Below, piece after piece: positions 11,493-27,405 of a stretch of 64,000 nt of DNA (positions within the stretch are counted from its first letter, which is position 1; each line of letters starts with the position of its first letter). Position numbers and translations under genes: made by a program. The DNA is from Lineolata rhizophorae (Eukaryota > Ascomycota > Dothideomycetes > Lineolatales > Lineolataceae), in the NCBI GenBank assembly GCA_010093515.1, contig MU001676.1, positions 1,092,415 to 1,156,414 on the forward strand, in the 5' to 3' direction. The notes beneath the pieces were generated by a model. That model did not search any database, was not told where the DNA came from, and saw nothing but the letters and a program-made list of their open reading frames with translations.

Positions 11493-12121
11493 TCGCCCAG
11501 GTTGTCAGCGGGTTGTTCCTCGAGTTTCAGCGGGAGGGTTTTCTTCAGGATTTGATGAGTATTTTGTTCCAACATTCTATTTCTTAGACGATGGTTTTGC
11601 AGAGAACGAGAAACTGAGGTCGATGGGATGACTGGAACACTTCTACGTTTGTAATTTTCAAAAAATGGGTTGGATTTGGGTTTTGAGTGGTAGAGATTCA
11701 CTAGTAATAAACCACGAAGTCACGGACGCTACGCGGATTAATTCGCCAATTATTTGAAGGCGACTGGCCCGTACGCAAGGCTTGACTTGCTCTCTTTACG
11801 CATCACATTGTAATTAATGTAGTAATGCGGGATAATGTCGGTCACCCAAAATCAGCTCGATAGCATGTCACGTGAGAGAGGCTCCTGGCGGCTACCCCTA
11901 CTAACTGAGTTCGGAAGAAGTATTAGAACGCGTTGCGCGACGCGTCGGCTAATTCTCGGCCCGCACGACGCGTTCCCCCAAATCGCGCGTCCCGCCTACC
12001 CACCGCCAACTCCTGAGCACCGGCTTCCCACACACTGCACCTATTCCACCAGCCGTCCCATTCCTTCACCAACCAAACCTTTCTCTTCATTTGGTCCATC
12101 CGGTCGCATTGGTCGCCCATC
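11493..12121. other. Intergenic region, MCM6 promoter
   Basis: The 3' flank of the GH45 gene is followed by the upstream region of MCM6. The distal part is AT-rich. The proximal 200 bp is GC-rich and holds three ACGCGT boxes. No gene was seen. Confidence 0.6.
11928..11973. promoter_or_regulatory. Cluster of three ACGCGT (MCB/MBF) boxes upstream of MCM6
   Basis: ACGCGT occurs at 11928-11933, 11940-11945 and 11968-11973, 149-194 bp before the MCM6 start codon. ACGCGT is the MluI cell-cycle box recognised by the MBF complex, which switches on DNA-replication genes at G1/S in yeasts. Roughly fifteen such hexamers are expected across this whole window by chance, so three in 46 bp next to a replication gene is unlikely to be random. 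Confidence 0.6.
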
Positions 12122-15228
<3,107 letters not shown>

Positions 15229-15535
15229 ACGCCGCGTTAATCACGAATGTAATGCAATGGGGTAATGAGGATGTACGCTACGCTGGGAAGGCTTCGGCTT
15301 ACGGCGGCTGGAATGGATGGCGTTCGAACTTGTTTAGATGTTGCGGCGCATGTTTGTTCTGGCATTGTCTTTCGAGAGCGCTTGAGTGCACTGGAAGTAC
15401 TCAGGTTCGTCAATTGCTTGTTATAATTCGCTAAAAGACTTCGTCATTCGACTATCGTACAGTCGGTCCCATCACCCACTACGTGCCTACTCTCAATTCT
15501 CACTATGTTTCGCTCACTCCGCCTGCATGTCTCCC
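15229..15535. other. Convergent 3' intergenic region
   Basis: This separates the ends of MCM6 and the leftward con-10-like gene. No coding or structural feature was seen. Confidence 0.5.
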
Positions 15536-15872
15536 TTACATCGTCCCGCTCACTCCGCCCTTATGTCCCGCCTCCCTCGCCTTCTCACTACCCAGTTCAA
15601 ACGAGCCAGACGAAGCTTGCCCGCCCGCAGACGCGATGTCCTTCTGTTGCACCAACCTGGGTTAGCACGCATGACTTTGACAACTTACACTCTTCTTCGC
15701 TCGAGTGAGTCAAGAAGGTCCTGTGCATCCCTGGAGAGTCGCGTACCTGCTTGTCGGGATCCATGGACGCGAAGCCACCCTGGTGGCTGCTCTGGCCACC
15801 CTTTTGGGCGATACTCTGCACCTCCTCCTTGGGGCGGTTGGCGAAGTTGCCCGGGTTGGGGTTGTCCGTCAT
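15536..15872 (-). CDS. Con-10-like conidiation/stress protein
   Basis: Two exons read leftward, 15872-15747 and 15643-15536, with a 103-nt phase-0 intron (GTACGC...ACAG), encode 77 aa. The protein opens with 'MTDNPNPGNFANRPKEEV' and carries the family's repeated Gly-rich blocks ('AQKGGQSSHQGGFASMDPDK', then 'SAGGQASSGSFELGSEKA' and 'AGHKGG'). This is the pattern of Neurospora con-10 and bacterial KGG-repeat stress proteins. Family members are small, hydrophilic, and induced during conidiation, light response or desiccation. Their biochemical function is not established. The CDS is too short to stand out without splicing, but the two exons join cleanly in the middle of a repeat. Confidence 0.88.
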
Positions 15873-18006
<2,134 letters not shown>

Positions 18007-18858
18007 GTTGGCTGGCTGGTAGGCGGTAAGGAGGTCGCGTGCTACGGATATGGCGTCGGAGTGCAGCACTAGTAATTGTCGGGCGTAAGAATGGAAAAGC
18101 CGCTCGAAATTACGAATTTATACGGCGAATAGGTGCCAAGGGGGGGGGGGGGGGGTGAGATTGTAGTCCAACACCAATTGAGCGCGCAAGGTGTCCAATT
18201 CATTCGACAGTGGAGGAGAGTCTAAGTGGCGATTCAACGAAAATGAAGCGGCTCGAGGTGGTGGGGCCGGCTGCCGGCGCCACTGGGACAGGGAGCTCTG
18301 GCAGTATTCGTAGACCGCCTTCGAGCGGCATTGCTCCCTCCACCAACCCAGTCACCTTTAGCTTGCACCACAACCTAAACTTGGAAATCGGTGCTCACGC
18401 CAGGGATTCTCGCGCTATCTCAGCGAGTACCTGGTGCGAGGAGGACGAGTCCGCACGGCTCGGAGGGGGGCGCCTCTGGTTGTTCGTGAATGGTTCGCCC
18501 CAGGGATTCATAGCAGCTGCTTTGTGAATAGGATTGCGCGCATCCAGCACACTCGAAAGCCAGACAGTCGCAGGTATAACGTCCGCAGCCCGAGTGGCTG
18601 GTATTACATCGCACTTCACACAATGTCATGCAAGCATATCGAAGCACGAGATAGCAAATACGAAAGTCAACTATCAATACCGGCAATAAAGACACCATGA
18701 ACACTAGCCCCCTCACCTGCCACCACATTACCACGGCGTTGTTATCGCCGTATATCGAAAGCAATGCAAAGAACACACAAAACCAAATCAATCAAAAAGA
18801 ATCGCACTATCCATACTTACTCTTCTCCTTCTCGCCTTTAATTCTCGCTTTCTAAGCT
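18007..18858. other. Intergenic region with a 16-nt G tract
   Basis: This is the upstream region of the isomerase gene followed by the 3' flank of the F-box gene. It includes an uninterrupted run of 16 G at 18140-18155, about 135 bp upstream of the isomerase ATG. An open frame on the plus strand (18210-18527) lacks an ATG and any motif. Confidence 0.55.
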
Positions 18859-21800
18859 CTAAAGCCCACCATCCGCCCTCGCTCTCCCTTTCCCCTTTCT
18901 CCCAGACAACCCCTTGCCCAGATCCAGCGCCGGAAATTCCTCCAGCGTCCCGTCCTTCACTCCCTCTCCACCCTCATCATGGCCACCGCCCTTCTTACTC
19001 TCCTCCTCCGCCAAGCTCAGCTGCAATGCAAACTCCAAATCGCGCATCTCGCTCTCCCGAGAGCTCTGCCCCACACCAGCATCGGAGCCAGCGGAGCCAG
19101 TCGAGCCAGTCGAACCAGCCTCTGCGCCGTACGACTGCTTGCGCGATGCCGACGAGCCGCGATGCTTCTTGGCCGAAGGCGGCGAACGCCGCGCTTTAGC
19201 GTAGCGGATCGGGACGTCGAAAGCGGCGGCAGCACCGGGCGGGGACGGCGTTCTCGCCTCGGCCGCGCTGTCGAGTCGCGGCGGGGATGACAGAGACGAG
19301 TCTCGCGGCTCCTCGGCCAAACTGCGCCGGATCGCCTCGGCGAGGTCGGCGTCCACGTCGCCGAGCTCCGCATGCTGCTCCGCCGGCACGCCTCCCGCTG
19401 AAGCGGAGGCGGAGGCGGAGGCGGAGGCGGAAGCCCCAGCCTCGGCGACCTCGACCGCCATGGCCATTTCAACGACCGCCGCATCCGCTCCCTCGCTCTT
19501 CCGCCTCCTCTCCTCGTCTACTCTCAAGCTCTCCTCCGACAGCATCGCCGCGTACGCCATCAGCTCCTCCTCGCTAGCGTCACTCCCAAGCAACTCGGTT
19601 CCAAACCTACCCACCAACCGCTCTCTCTCCTTCCTACGCACCTCTTTCTCGCGGGCGAGCTCCGCCCGCTCGTGCTCGATGTACTCCTTCAGATGCCCCG
19701 CGCGAGTTGTCGCCGAGAAGCGACCGCTCCCTTGTTGATCGCCCGCCGCGCTGCCCCGATGCTCGCCCCGGCGCAACCTGCGTTTGCTGCCCTTATACGC
19801 ATCCGCGGCCGAGCCGCTGTAAGCCCAGAAGCGCACGTGGGTGCCGAGCGTCACGGCACCGCGCAGCGCCGTCGGGTCAGGATCAAGTGCCACGGCACCC
19901 GCCGCGAAGAAGTTGATGCCGACGCCCTGCGCCGACGCCTGCGCCTGTACCAGGCGGCGCCGCGCCCGGCCCGAAAAGCGCGACGACACTGTGCGGATCG
20001 GTGAGCCCGACGACGCCAGCGGGTCCCAGATCTGCACCAGGCCATCAGTCCCGCCGTGCACGAGCTGCAACGCCGTGAGCGCCAAGCAAGATATCGAGGG
20101 CGAGTCCGTCACAATGTTTCTGACAGGATCGACGGCGTTGGCCAGTTCCGAGGAGCGCGACACGGGCGCGCGCACGTTCCACACGATGATGCTGCCGGAT
20201 TTCGTCCCAGCGGCTACGAACCGTGCACGCTGACCCGCGATGTCGGACGGGCTCGATGGCACGCTCCCGGTAGACATTGGCGACGAGTAGGGAGACGAGG
20301 CGTTCGAGCCGGACGAGAAACCTAACAGTGGATCCTCCGACATTGTTAACAGAGCGTAGGTGGACGAGTCGATGGCCGTAGCGGTGAACTCCGTCATCTT
20401 CTGGTTCGGCACAGAAAGCGCGGATGTTCGCCATTCTTCGATTAGATTTGGCCTCTCTGGCGAAGACTCGGCGCTATTTGTGCGCTGTAATCCGGCGCCG
20501 TCAACGCCTGTCTGTCTGTGGCTTGCACGTTCGAAGAGGGAGTCTGCCACAACATTAGACGACGGTGACGCGAAGAGTGACAATGGCTCCCGGTTCTCGT
20601 TTGCAGCCTTGACCCCGAGGCCCGCATCCGTTGGCGTTCCACTAGTATCCAACTTCTTGTCCGTAACCCTGCACCTCGTGTATCTCTTCACAGTAGCCGG
20701 CTTGAAGTCCTCGACGGCACCATTCTCCGGATCTCCCGCGCCTCCACAATCAAAAACGACGACGCTCTCGCCAGCGTAATTGCCATCGTCGCCCGCAAAA
20801 TCCACTTCAAGCCTCCTCTGCATGTCCCACCCATGACTTCGCTTGCGGAAATCCTTAGGCTTCAACACCAAAAACTTCTCGATCTCCCTCGTCTCAGCTG
20901 CGATCTGCGCCTGGCTCAGGCACATGCCATTCCACGACGAGCGCGGCGAGTAGCTGCCGTCGACGCCGGAGTCGCCGTAGGGGTCATCACGCGCCACGCG
21001 CCGGCTCGTCTCGACCAGCCCCCACGCGACGGACCGACCCGTCGCCCACGCGAGCTTCTCGGGCAAGTGCTCGTCCTGGCGCGCCGTCTGGTCGCCGCCA
21101 GCAGGCGCTGCAGCACGCTTCGGGAACTTGGTTAAGTAAAAGATCTCGCCAAGCGCATTGAGCGCCACGGCCCAGATGCGGTTCTGTGCCTGGCGCCGCA
21201 GCGAGTGCGACTCGTCCACGGCGAGGGCGACGATGGGAACGCCGGGGCTGAGCACCCAGCGCGCCGTAAGGCGGCCGCGCACGAGCCGCTGCTCGCGCAG
21301 GCCGTCGGCGCCCAGGCTGTACGCCGACACGACGCCGGACGATGAGCCGGCCAGGATCCCGACCAGGCCCTCGGACAGGCTCGGAATCGTCGGTGACTTC
21401 GCGATCCACGCGCTGCACGTCGCCTCGAGGCCACGCCGCGGCGTGCCGAGCTCCGGCGCAGCGAAGTCCGAGAACGTGGCCAAGGGGCGGCCGCGCATCT
21501 CGTCTGCGTGCCGGAAGTAGAGCATACCGCCGGGGTACCCTTCACCGTAGACCATGCCGAACTGCTGGCTCAAGTCCATGAGGTTGGGCACGCCAACACG
21601 CTCACCGGCGCCGAGCCCATACTGAGCTTCTCCTGGGAGCAGTTCCACGAATCGAGCAAACATCTGCGGATCGGAGAGGCCCCAGTTATCCACCTTAGCC
21701 GTGGTCGGGTCACTACTGCTTGCAACGCCGATGTGGTCGGACCCGTGCACTAGGCGCGGAATCCGCTTGTTCAGTCCAGACCCAAACGACGCATGCAAAT

Positions 21801-22691
21801 GAGTCAGGGCAACGTGCACCTGAGAATTATACATGACAACGGCAGAGCTGGTGTGCGCGGCGCCGCCGCGCTGCGGCGACGCCACCGATGTAAGTGCCGG
21901 TTTCCCTCGGGAAATGGATCGCAGGAGCTTCGTCCGTAGAATATATTCGCTGCGCCACGACGCCAGTGCTGTCAGCCGCGTAAACGTGCGCTTCTCCGAC
22001 CGGAAGTTGTCGTCTCCGCCTCGGTCATCCTTGCGGTCGAGCAGAGCAGGAGACAGGGACTCTGGGCCGGGGAAGAAACGCCCGAAGGCTTCTCTCCACG
22101 CGTGCGGAGTAGTCACTAGGGCGTGGAAGCGCCGCGATACTAGTGACAAGGACGAGAGGTCAAACGGCGACAGATGGGACAACGCGTGCGTGAGGATCTC
22201 TATAAGTTGCTGTTGTTAGGACAAGTCTCGATTGCGCCTTCACGTAAAAATGTTTGATACGCACCATTCGGCAACGCAGCGATGGGCGAGCTCTTATCCA
22301 TAGGATTACGCTTCCGGCTAGAGACCTGGAAAGCCGGTCCCCCAGGCGACCATGTCTTCTTCTGCGGCGTCAGCGCTCGCTCATACTCGGAGATACGGCG
22401 TCCAAGCGGTGTAGTCCCCTTCTGAGGCGTATTCAGGGACTTATCGACGCCGCCGTCTCCGCCGGTAGAAGCACTAGACGTTCGTTGCAGAAGCTCGGAG
22501 TCATCGCTGTCGCCATCGGCTGCCACACCGACGGCCGAGAGCGACTCAGATGGGCCACCGGAGAGACGGCGCCGGGCTGGACGCAGTTGGTGTTCTGCAC
22601 GAAGGCCATGTTGTGAGGGTGAGACTGCGGCGGGCTGGTGAGACTGTTCAGAGATAGCGGTTTGGAAGTCGGTCGTGGGCTCTGGGTGCAT
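18859..22691 (-). CDS. F-box protein with WD40-like region and C-terminal ubiquitin-interacting motifs
   Basis: Exons 22691-22265 and 22199-18859 join across a 65-nt phase-1 intron (GTGCGT...TATAG) and encode 1255 aa. The junction rebuilds the F-box 'LPNEILTHALSHLSPFDLSS' (residues 140-180). The centre has beta-propeller-like strands ('GTKSGSIIVWNV', 'HGGTDGLVQIWDP'). The C-terminal third has three UIM-like helices: 'SEEELMAYAAMLSEES' (about 1018), 'DADLAEAIRRSLAEEP' (about 1092) and 'MRDLEFALQLSLAEEES' (about 1194). An Ala-Ser dipeptide run from a GCGGAG repeat lies near 1066-1078. The F-box suggests an SCF ubiquitin-ligase subunit, and the UIMs suggest binding of ubiquitin chains; the substrate is unknown. 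The start is the least certain part, because another ATG in excellent context (22609) opens a different frame. Confidence 0.82.
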
Positions 22692-24093
22692 AAAAACACG
22701 CGTGTGAGGTAGGCGAAGAGCGTGTGACTGAAGCCAGAGACAAATTTCTGGTTCAGTCGGTCGATGACGAAGGTGATCTCAAAGCGGATGATGGCGTGGA
22801 TGAGCCAACAAACAGAAGGGTTAGAGTTGGAGGTTGTTAAGAAGAAACATCCGTTGCGGCCGTCGGATATTGAAGGGGGGGTCATTGCCCGCTAGGCTTC
22901 ATTGGGTTGTAAGCGTCAAAATATGTGATTATGTCAGCCATGGCTTTCCAAATTAGGCAATTTCTTTGTTTCGCGTCGATCATGGACCAAATCAAAGGTC
23001 TCACAACAATGCGACACAATCCTATGTCTTGAAGTTAGGAATGCTCTAGAGGCGTTCAGATGAACTGATACAATGGAGTGAGAAAAACAAATCAGTATTC
23101 GGGAAGCTTCTCATCCCGTACGACTAGAGTCTAGGCGAAACTTGTGTGGCTACCATCTAGCTAGCATTTCAAAGAATGCTGCTTTGCTATCATTATGTGG
23201 TGAACTCAGCCTCATGAGTCATAATTTCGTACCAGAGCTTCTTGTTTCATACGTTGTTTAACGCTCGCATCCCTAAGATATAAACCCGAGAAATAAACCC
23301 CGCAGCCCCAACGGACAAAAAAAAGGAACTGTGTATAAACCATTTTCATCCTTGGGTTACTCCTTACTTATGTATCATTTTCTACCTATCCTACATTGAC
23401 CGACTCCTTGGGAACAATATTTTGCGCCTAGCTCATCGCATACCGTCCCTTCGAAACTAGTAGGGGCCGGTCTACATTGGTTGAATCCATATCGGAATAT
23501 CCATCTCTTGATCAATTGCAAGGACAGGCCGCTTTGCGCCCCGGATATTGCCCTAATATCCGCCAGCATACACTTCTCCTATTGGGCAAGCTCTTTAACC
23601 TCCAAGTGCCTCAGGCGGGCGTAACAGATGGGAAAGGGAAAAGGATTAGGGAAGTGGTCGGTGCAGTCACTCAATGCCGCGCATGGCTACCTTACCTAAC
23701 AAGATCAGTTATGCCGAATATAATCCGGCGCTTCCATTCCGAAACACGTCGACCTCGAAAACATAATCAATATACCTGTTAAGACCACTATAATAGCCTC
23801 TTGCATTTATATATGGGAGCCTTTTGATCGCCATTGGTTATACTTTGGTGATGCTTCGTCCAGCATTTCGCAGTAATGTCGCAGCCGCGACAGCGGGCGC
23901 CCCTACCTTCAGAGCAGCTATTGGTGAGCAACAATTTCATTTTACACCTTCACACTTGAATTTTCACGCTGTGGGGCGCTCATACGTGCTCAGGACAGAA
24001 TATAATCCGAGCAAGGTGGATTAGGAACGACCGAATCCACATCTACCTATACTAGTGTACAGCGATGTGTATCGCCTGGATTGCCCTCTATCC
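22692..24093. other. Intergenic region, 1.4 kb
   Basis: The part next to 22.7 kb is the likely promoter and 5' UTR of the F-box gene. From about 22.9 kb the sequence becomes AT-rich with stop codons in all frames. No gene, tRNA or clear repeat was found. Confidence 0.5.
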
Positions 24094-24591
24094 CTACGAA
24101 GAGGCAGAACGCGTGTGAGTCTGGCATGGCGGCTGAGTTTGCTTCTCCGGCTGGGAGACTGAGCGGCGATGCATCTGTTGGTCGTGGCTAGACGATATGC
24201 CCTCCGTCACCAACTCCGCCGCCTGTTGAGAAGACGTAACTGCCTGGCTCTCCACCGAGCAGACATGGGAGGAAGGGCGCTCACTCTGCTTGCCATGCTC
24301 CGAAGACGACCGCTGGCGAGTCTCTTCGGTTTGTTGGGAGAGCCAGTATTGGGTGTAACTTTCCCTCTCCCAGGATGTACTCTGGTTCTGCTCGTGTTCC
24401 GAGGTTGCCTGCTGCTGTTCCTCCTCGTTCTGCTCAGACGACAGCCTTACTCGCCTCCTGTGCGGAAGAGTGTCGGCGCTACCCCGTCGCACGACGATGC
24501 GGCCATTCTTCATGGATACGGACATGTATGTCCGAGGGGGTTGACCATTGCCTTGGCGGTAGCAGGCATCTTCGTCAAGCGGAAGGGCCAT
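24094..24591 (-). CDS. Orphan Gln/Ser/Glu-rich protein
   Basis: A single open frame of 165 aa starts from the first in-frame ATG (24591). I recognise no family. The first 55 residues look ordered and basic ('TYMSVSMKNGRIVVRRG', 'LPHRRRVRLS'). The rest is low-complexity Gln/Ser/Glu/Thr-rich ('EQNEEEQQQATSEHEQNQ') and probably disordered. No signal peptide or membrane segment was seen. The frame stays open 46 codons upstream of the ATG, and a possible 3' splice site (TTTTGCTAG) lies just before the ATG, so a further 5' exon is possible. It sits at the edge of the AT-rich, gene-poor island, which fits a lineage-specific gene; it may also be non-coding. Confidence 0.4.
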   Translation of the reverse strand: MALPLDEDACYRQGNGQPPRTYMSVSMKNGRIVVRRGSADTLPHRRRVRLSSEQNEEEQQQATSEHEQNQSTSWERESYTQYWLSQQTEETRQRSSSEHGKQSERPSSHVCSVESQAVTSSQQAAELVTEGISSSHDQQMHRRSVSQPEKQTQPPCQTHTRSASS

Positions 24592-25717
24592 TTTTGCAAG
24601 TGCGGATAGTAGAACCCTAGCAAAACGGTTAGGAATTAAAGGTGGCTCTTCGCGTGGATAGAAGCTAGCAATGACAGTTTGAGAAGAGTTGACCTTACTT
24701 CGCAAGCAGAGTGGCAATGGAGCTACCACTTGAGAACAGATCCGTTTAAATATGATGGTTGAGGCCTATTTGTTGCTATATATTGCGTTTGGCCCTATGA
24801 ACATCGCCCAAGAACAATTATCTTTGTTTGACATTTAGGTGGGTGCGGATCGCGAAGTGTTTTGCTCCGTCAGTGTAGCCATATCACGAAACTGCGATGC
24901 ATGCAACACTAACATTTCGCGTACTATGAATTTGAAGGCGTTTAAGATACTGTACTGTACTTACTAGGCTTTTAGAAGGAGATAGAGACGGGGCCGGGTT
25001 GAGGTGTATGGGGTAGGGTGTTTGCTCGCGCGTACGCCGTGGTTTGTATGAAAACAAACGAACAAGCAAACAAATAAGGAATCTTCTGCAACAACGCAGT
25101 CCCGCAACCGCTCGCTAGGTACAGAGAGCACAATTTGCTCTAGACCCCACGATGTCTATGCTTGAAATATAGGTCTTCCGCGTAGACAGCCTGACAAGCT
25201 GAATGGTCGTGTCAGCTTCGGCGAACGGTAGGGCCCTAGTAACCTACCTTAAGCCTCCCGCAGATTTGAACTTGATCGCTTAAGCAAAACTTGGTATATC
25301 TTTTTGAGATAATATATTTCTCTTCTGGGCTTTTAGAGTAGTTGCTAGATATTTAAATCTTATACACGTCTCTCTACACCTCATGAAATAGATGCAATGT
25401 GTAATGAGTTGCATTGTTCACGCATTTGCTTGGACCGTTGACTTGTACGTTGTCGAACTTAGTTCTTGAAGCTCGAAGGATGGCGTTTATCTGATAGATG
25501 GTCTTGCCTGCGCCAGCTTTACAAGCCTTAGCACAATAGAAAATTGTAGCCAGTCTTGATCTCAGGAGCAGTTTTCTCTCCTGAATTGGATCTGCCGTTA
25601 TGTGGCCATGACTAGTACATACCCTACATCCCCGGCGGGTTCATAGGCAACGCAAAGAGCTGCATAGCCGCCTCGTCAAGTCATGGCCCACTCTGCCGTA
25701 TTTCTAACCTACAACGG

Positions 25718-25977
25718 TGTCACGGTCTGCCTTCTGGCGGGCGGAGTAAATGGTGGAGATGCGAATCTCACTAGACGGTTGATTTCAGATCAGAGTCCGG
25801 TCGATGGGCGACCGGGGCCGGATTAAAGGGTCAATCACGATGTGTACTGTGGGCAGAATATGGATGAGTATGAATGAATTGTCTATCTAAGTTTTGGATC
25901 GAGGTTGGATCTTTATAAGATCCAACCTCAATCACGTGAACCTTCCATTCATGGAAGGCGCCTTCCCAATCGTGTCA
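25718..25977. mobile_element. Probable solo LTR with 5-bp target-site duplication
   Basis: A 260-bp segment begins TGTCACGG and ends CGTGTCA (TG...CA termini, imperfect terminal inverted repeat). It is flanked on both sides by the same five bases, AACGG (25713-25717 and 25978-25982). TG/CA ends and a 5-bp duplication are hallmarks of LTR-retrotransposon integration. The TGTCAC start resembles fungal Ty3/Gypsy LTRs. There is no internal coding region, so this would be a solo LTR left by recombination. Two hairpins lie near its right end. Confidence 0.55.
25901..25958. repeat. Two consecutive hairpins inside the putative LTR
   Basis: Positions 25901-25913 and 25917-25929 are perfect 13-bp inverted repeats (GAGGTTGGATCTT / AAGATCCAACCTC) around a 3-nt loop. 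Twelve bases on, 25941-25948 and 25951-25958 form an 8-bp inverted repeat (CCTTCCAT / ATGGAAGG) around 2 nt. Confidence 0.8.
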
Positions 25978-27405
25978 AACGGAACCCTTGAAGCACTAGT
26001 ATAGTGGAGCAGAAGGCCCTGCTGTTCTTTTCTTTCAAAAAGTTTGACATGTGACTTCCACCAACTCCTTTGAATGTATTTAACTCTCCGCTTGGTTCAC
26101 TTTTCACTTTACACTTACACAACACACCAACACCACTACCCTATTCACAATCAAGTTGCCTTGCCACCAAAACAATTGACACACCCTCACTTTCACTCCT
26201 TCCTTTCAAATTTTAATTAGTAATTAGTTGCTGCTTCCCTAAACCGAGATACGATGCTGTGAGAACGTGGCGACGTAATTACTTGATGTTCTTTTGTGCT
26301 ATTTCCAGGTAAAGTGTTCTACCCTGCTACACTAGAGATGCCTTTTACAATTAAGAATTTCGCCCAGCACACTACATTATATACTACTGTCCTAGGGACC
26401 CTAAGAGCGTTCGTGTAGATCATATTTGACAAGATGTAGATAGAGGTGTAGATAAAAGCAATGTTGGAGAGTTAAGGCGTAACTATTAGATGTCAAGCAC
26501 TCTTGTACTGTAGACGTCCGACTGCTTCAAACGCAATTTATTGGGCGATTTTCTTTCAAGCCCCAGTCCTCTGCCGTTGTTCTCTTACACGAGTAGTTGG
26601 TCTGGGTGATTCTAGTTTGAAGGAATAGCCTATGTCATAGCCTGTTTTATAGCATGCACAGCTCGTTTTGACACAAGACTGAACGTTAAGATGCGCAGGG
26701 CGCGCTACATATCCAGTTGGCCAAGATATATTTTCAAAGTATTTGACAAAGCTAGACGTATCGTCTATATTCGCGTAATAGGCTTTCTTCCCAAGACTTT
26801 TATACGTACGTGTGCTAGTCGTTGAAAAAATCCGAATTCATGTAGGACCAAGCATATGGGAAAGCATGCGAGGCTCCGGAAATAATCCGGGCCCAGGAAG
26901 TTATAGGCCAATTAAAAGCTGCCACGATTTTCGCCTAGACTTTCACGTAGTTCACGTAGTACAGACCAAAGTGCTTCGGCCGACTATTGGCCGACCTAGG
27001 CGCTGTTGCCTGATACTGATATAGTCGTCAAATTTATAAGTGAGCATAACGCCTTTGGTCGATGGATCTTGTTCTACATCCTGCTGGTGCTGGAATACTA
27101 CCCTTTCTAGCTGATAATGTGCTATTTTACTGACACTGTATTCATCTTTTCCCGCTGCAAGAATGAAGACACACAGAGTAACAACAAGATTATACACCCT
27201 CTGTTCCAATCCCACTCCTCTAGGAACAGCTCGCCATTGCAAGGATGCTATTCCTGCTCCACGAAAAAGAATGCCGAATGTCCTGTATGCAACAACGAAC
27301 GCGCAGAACTTCAAGTGGTAGGTCTTCTCCTGCCGAAGCACATCTATATATTTCTGATGTATTTAGGTTTACGCCACTTGACCGTTCTGGCGGGTTGACG
27401 AAACG

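Larger units (their letters stand above)
24592..27405. other. AT-rich gene-poor region with repeat remnants
   Basis: There are about 2.8 kb without a convincing ORF. It contains a probable solo LTR (25718-25977) and, just right of it, a stretch resembling a promoter and 5' UTR (26030-26220: ATTTAACT, then CA-rich, CT-rich sequence) with no ORF behind it, as a degenerate element or dead gene would leave. Open frames around 26.8-27.4 kb have no recognisable product. Confidence 0.5.

Noticed and set aside
26952-27341. 129-codon minus-strand frame near the kinase pseudogene
   Set aside because: It does not align with the kinase, lacks motifs, and sits in AT-rich, probably repeat-derived DNA.
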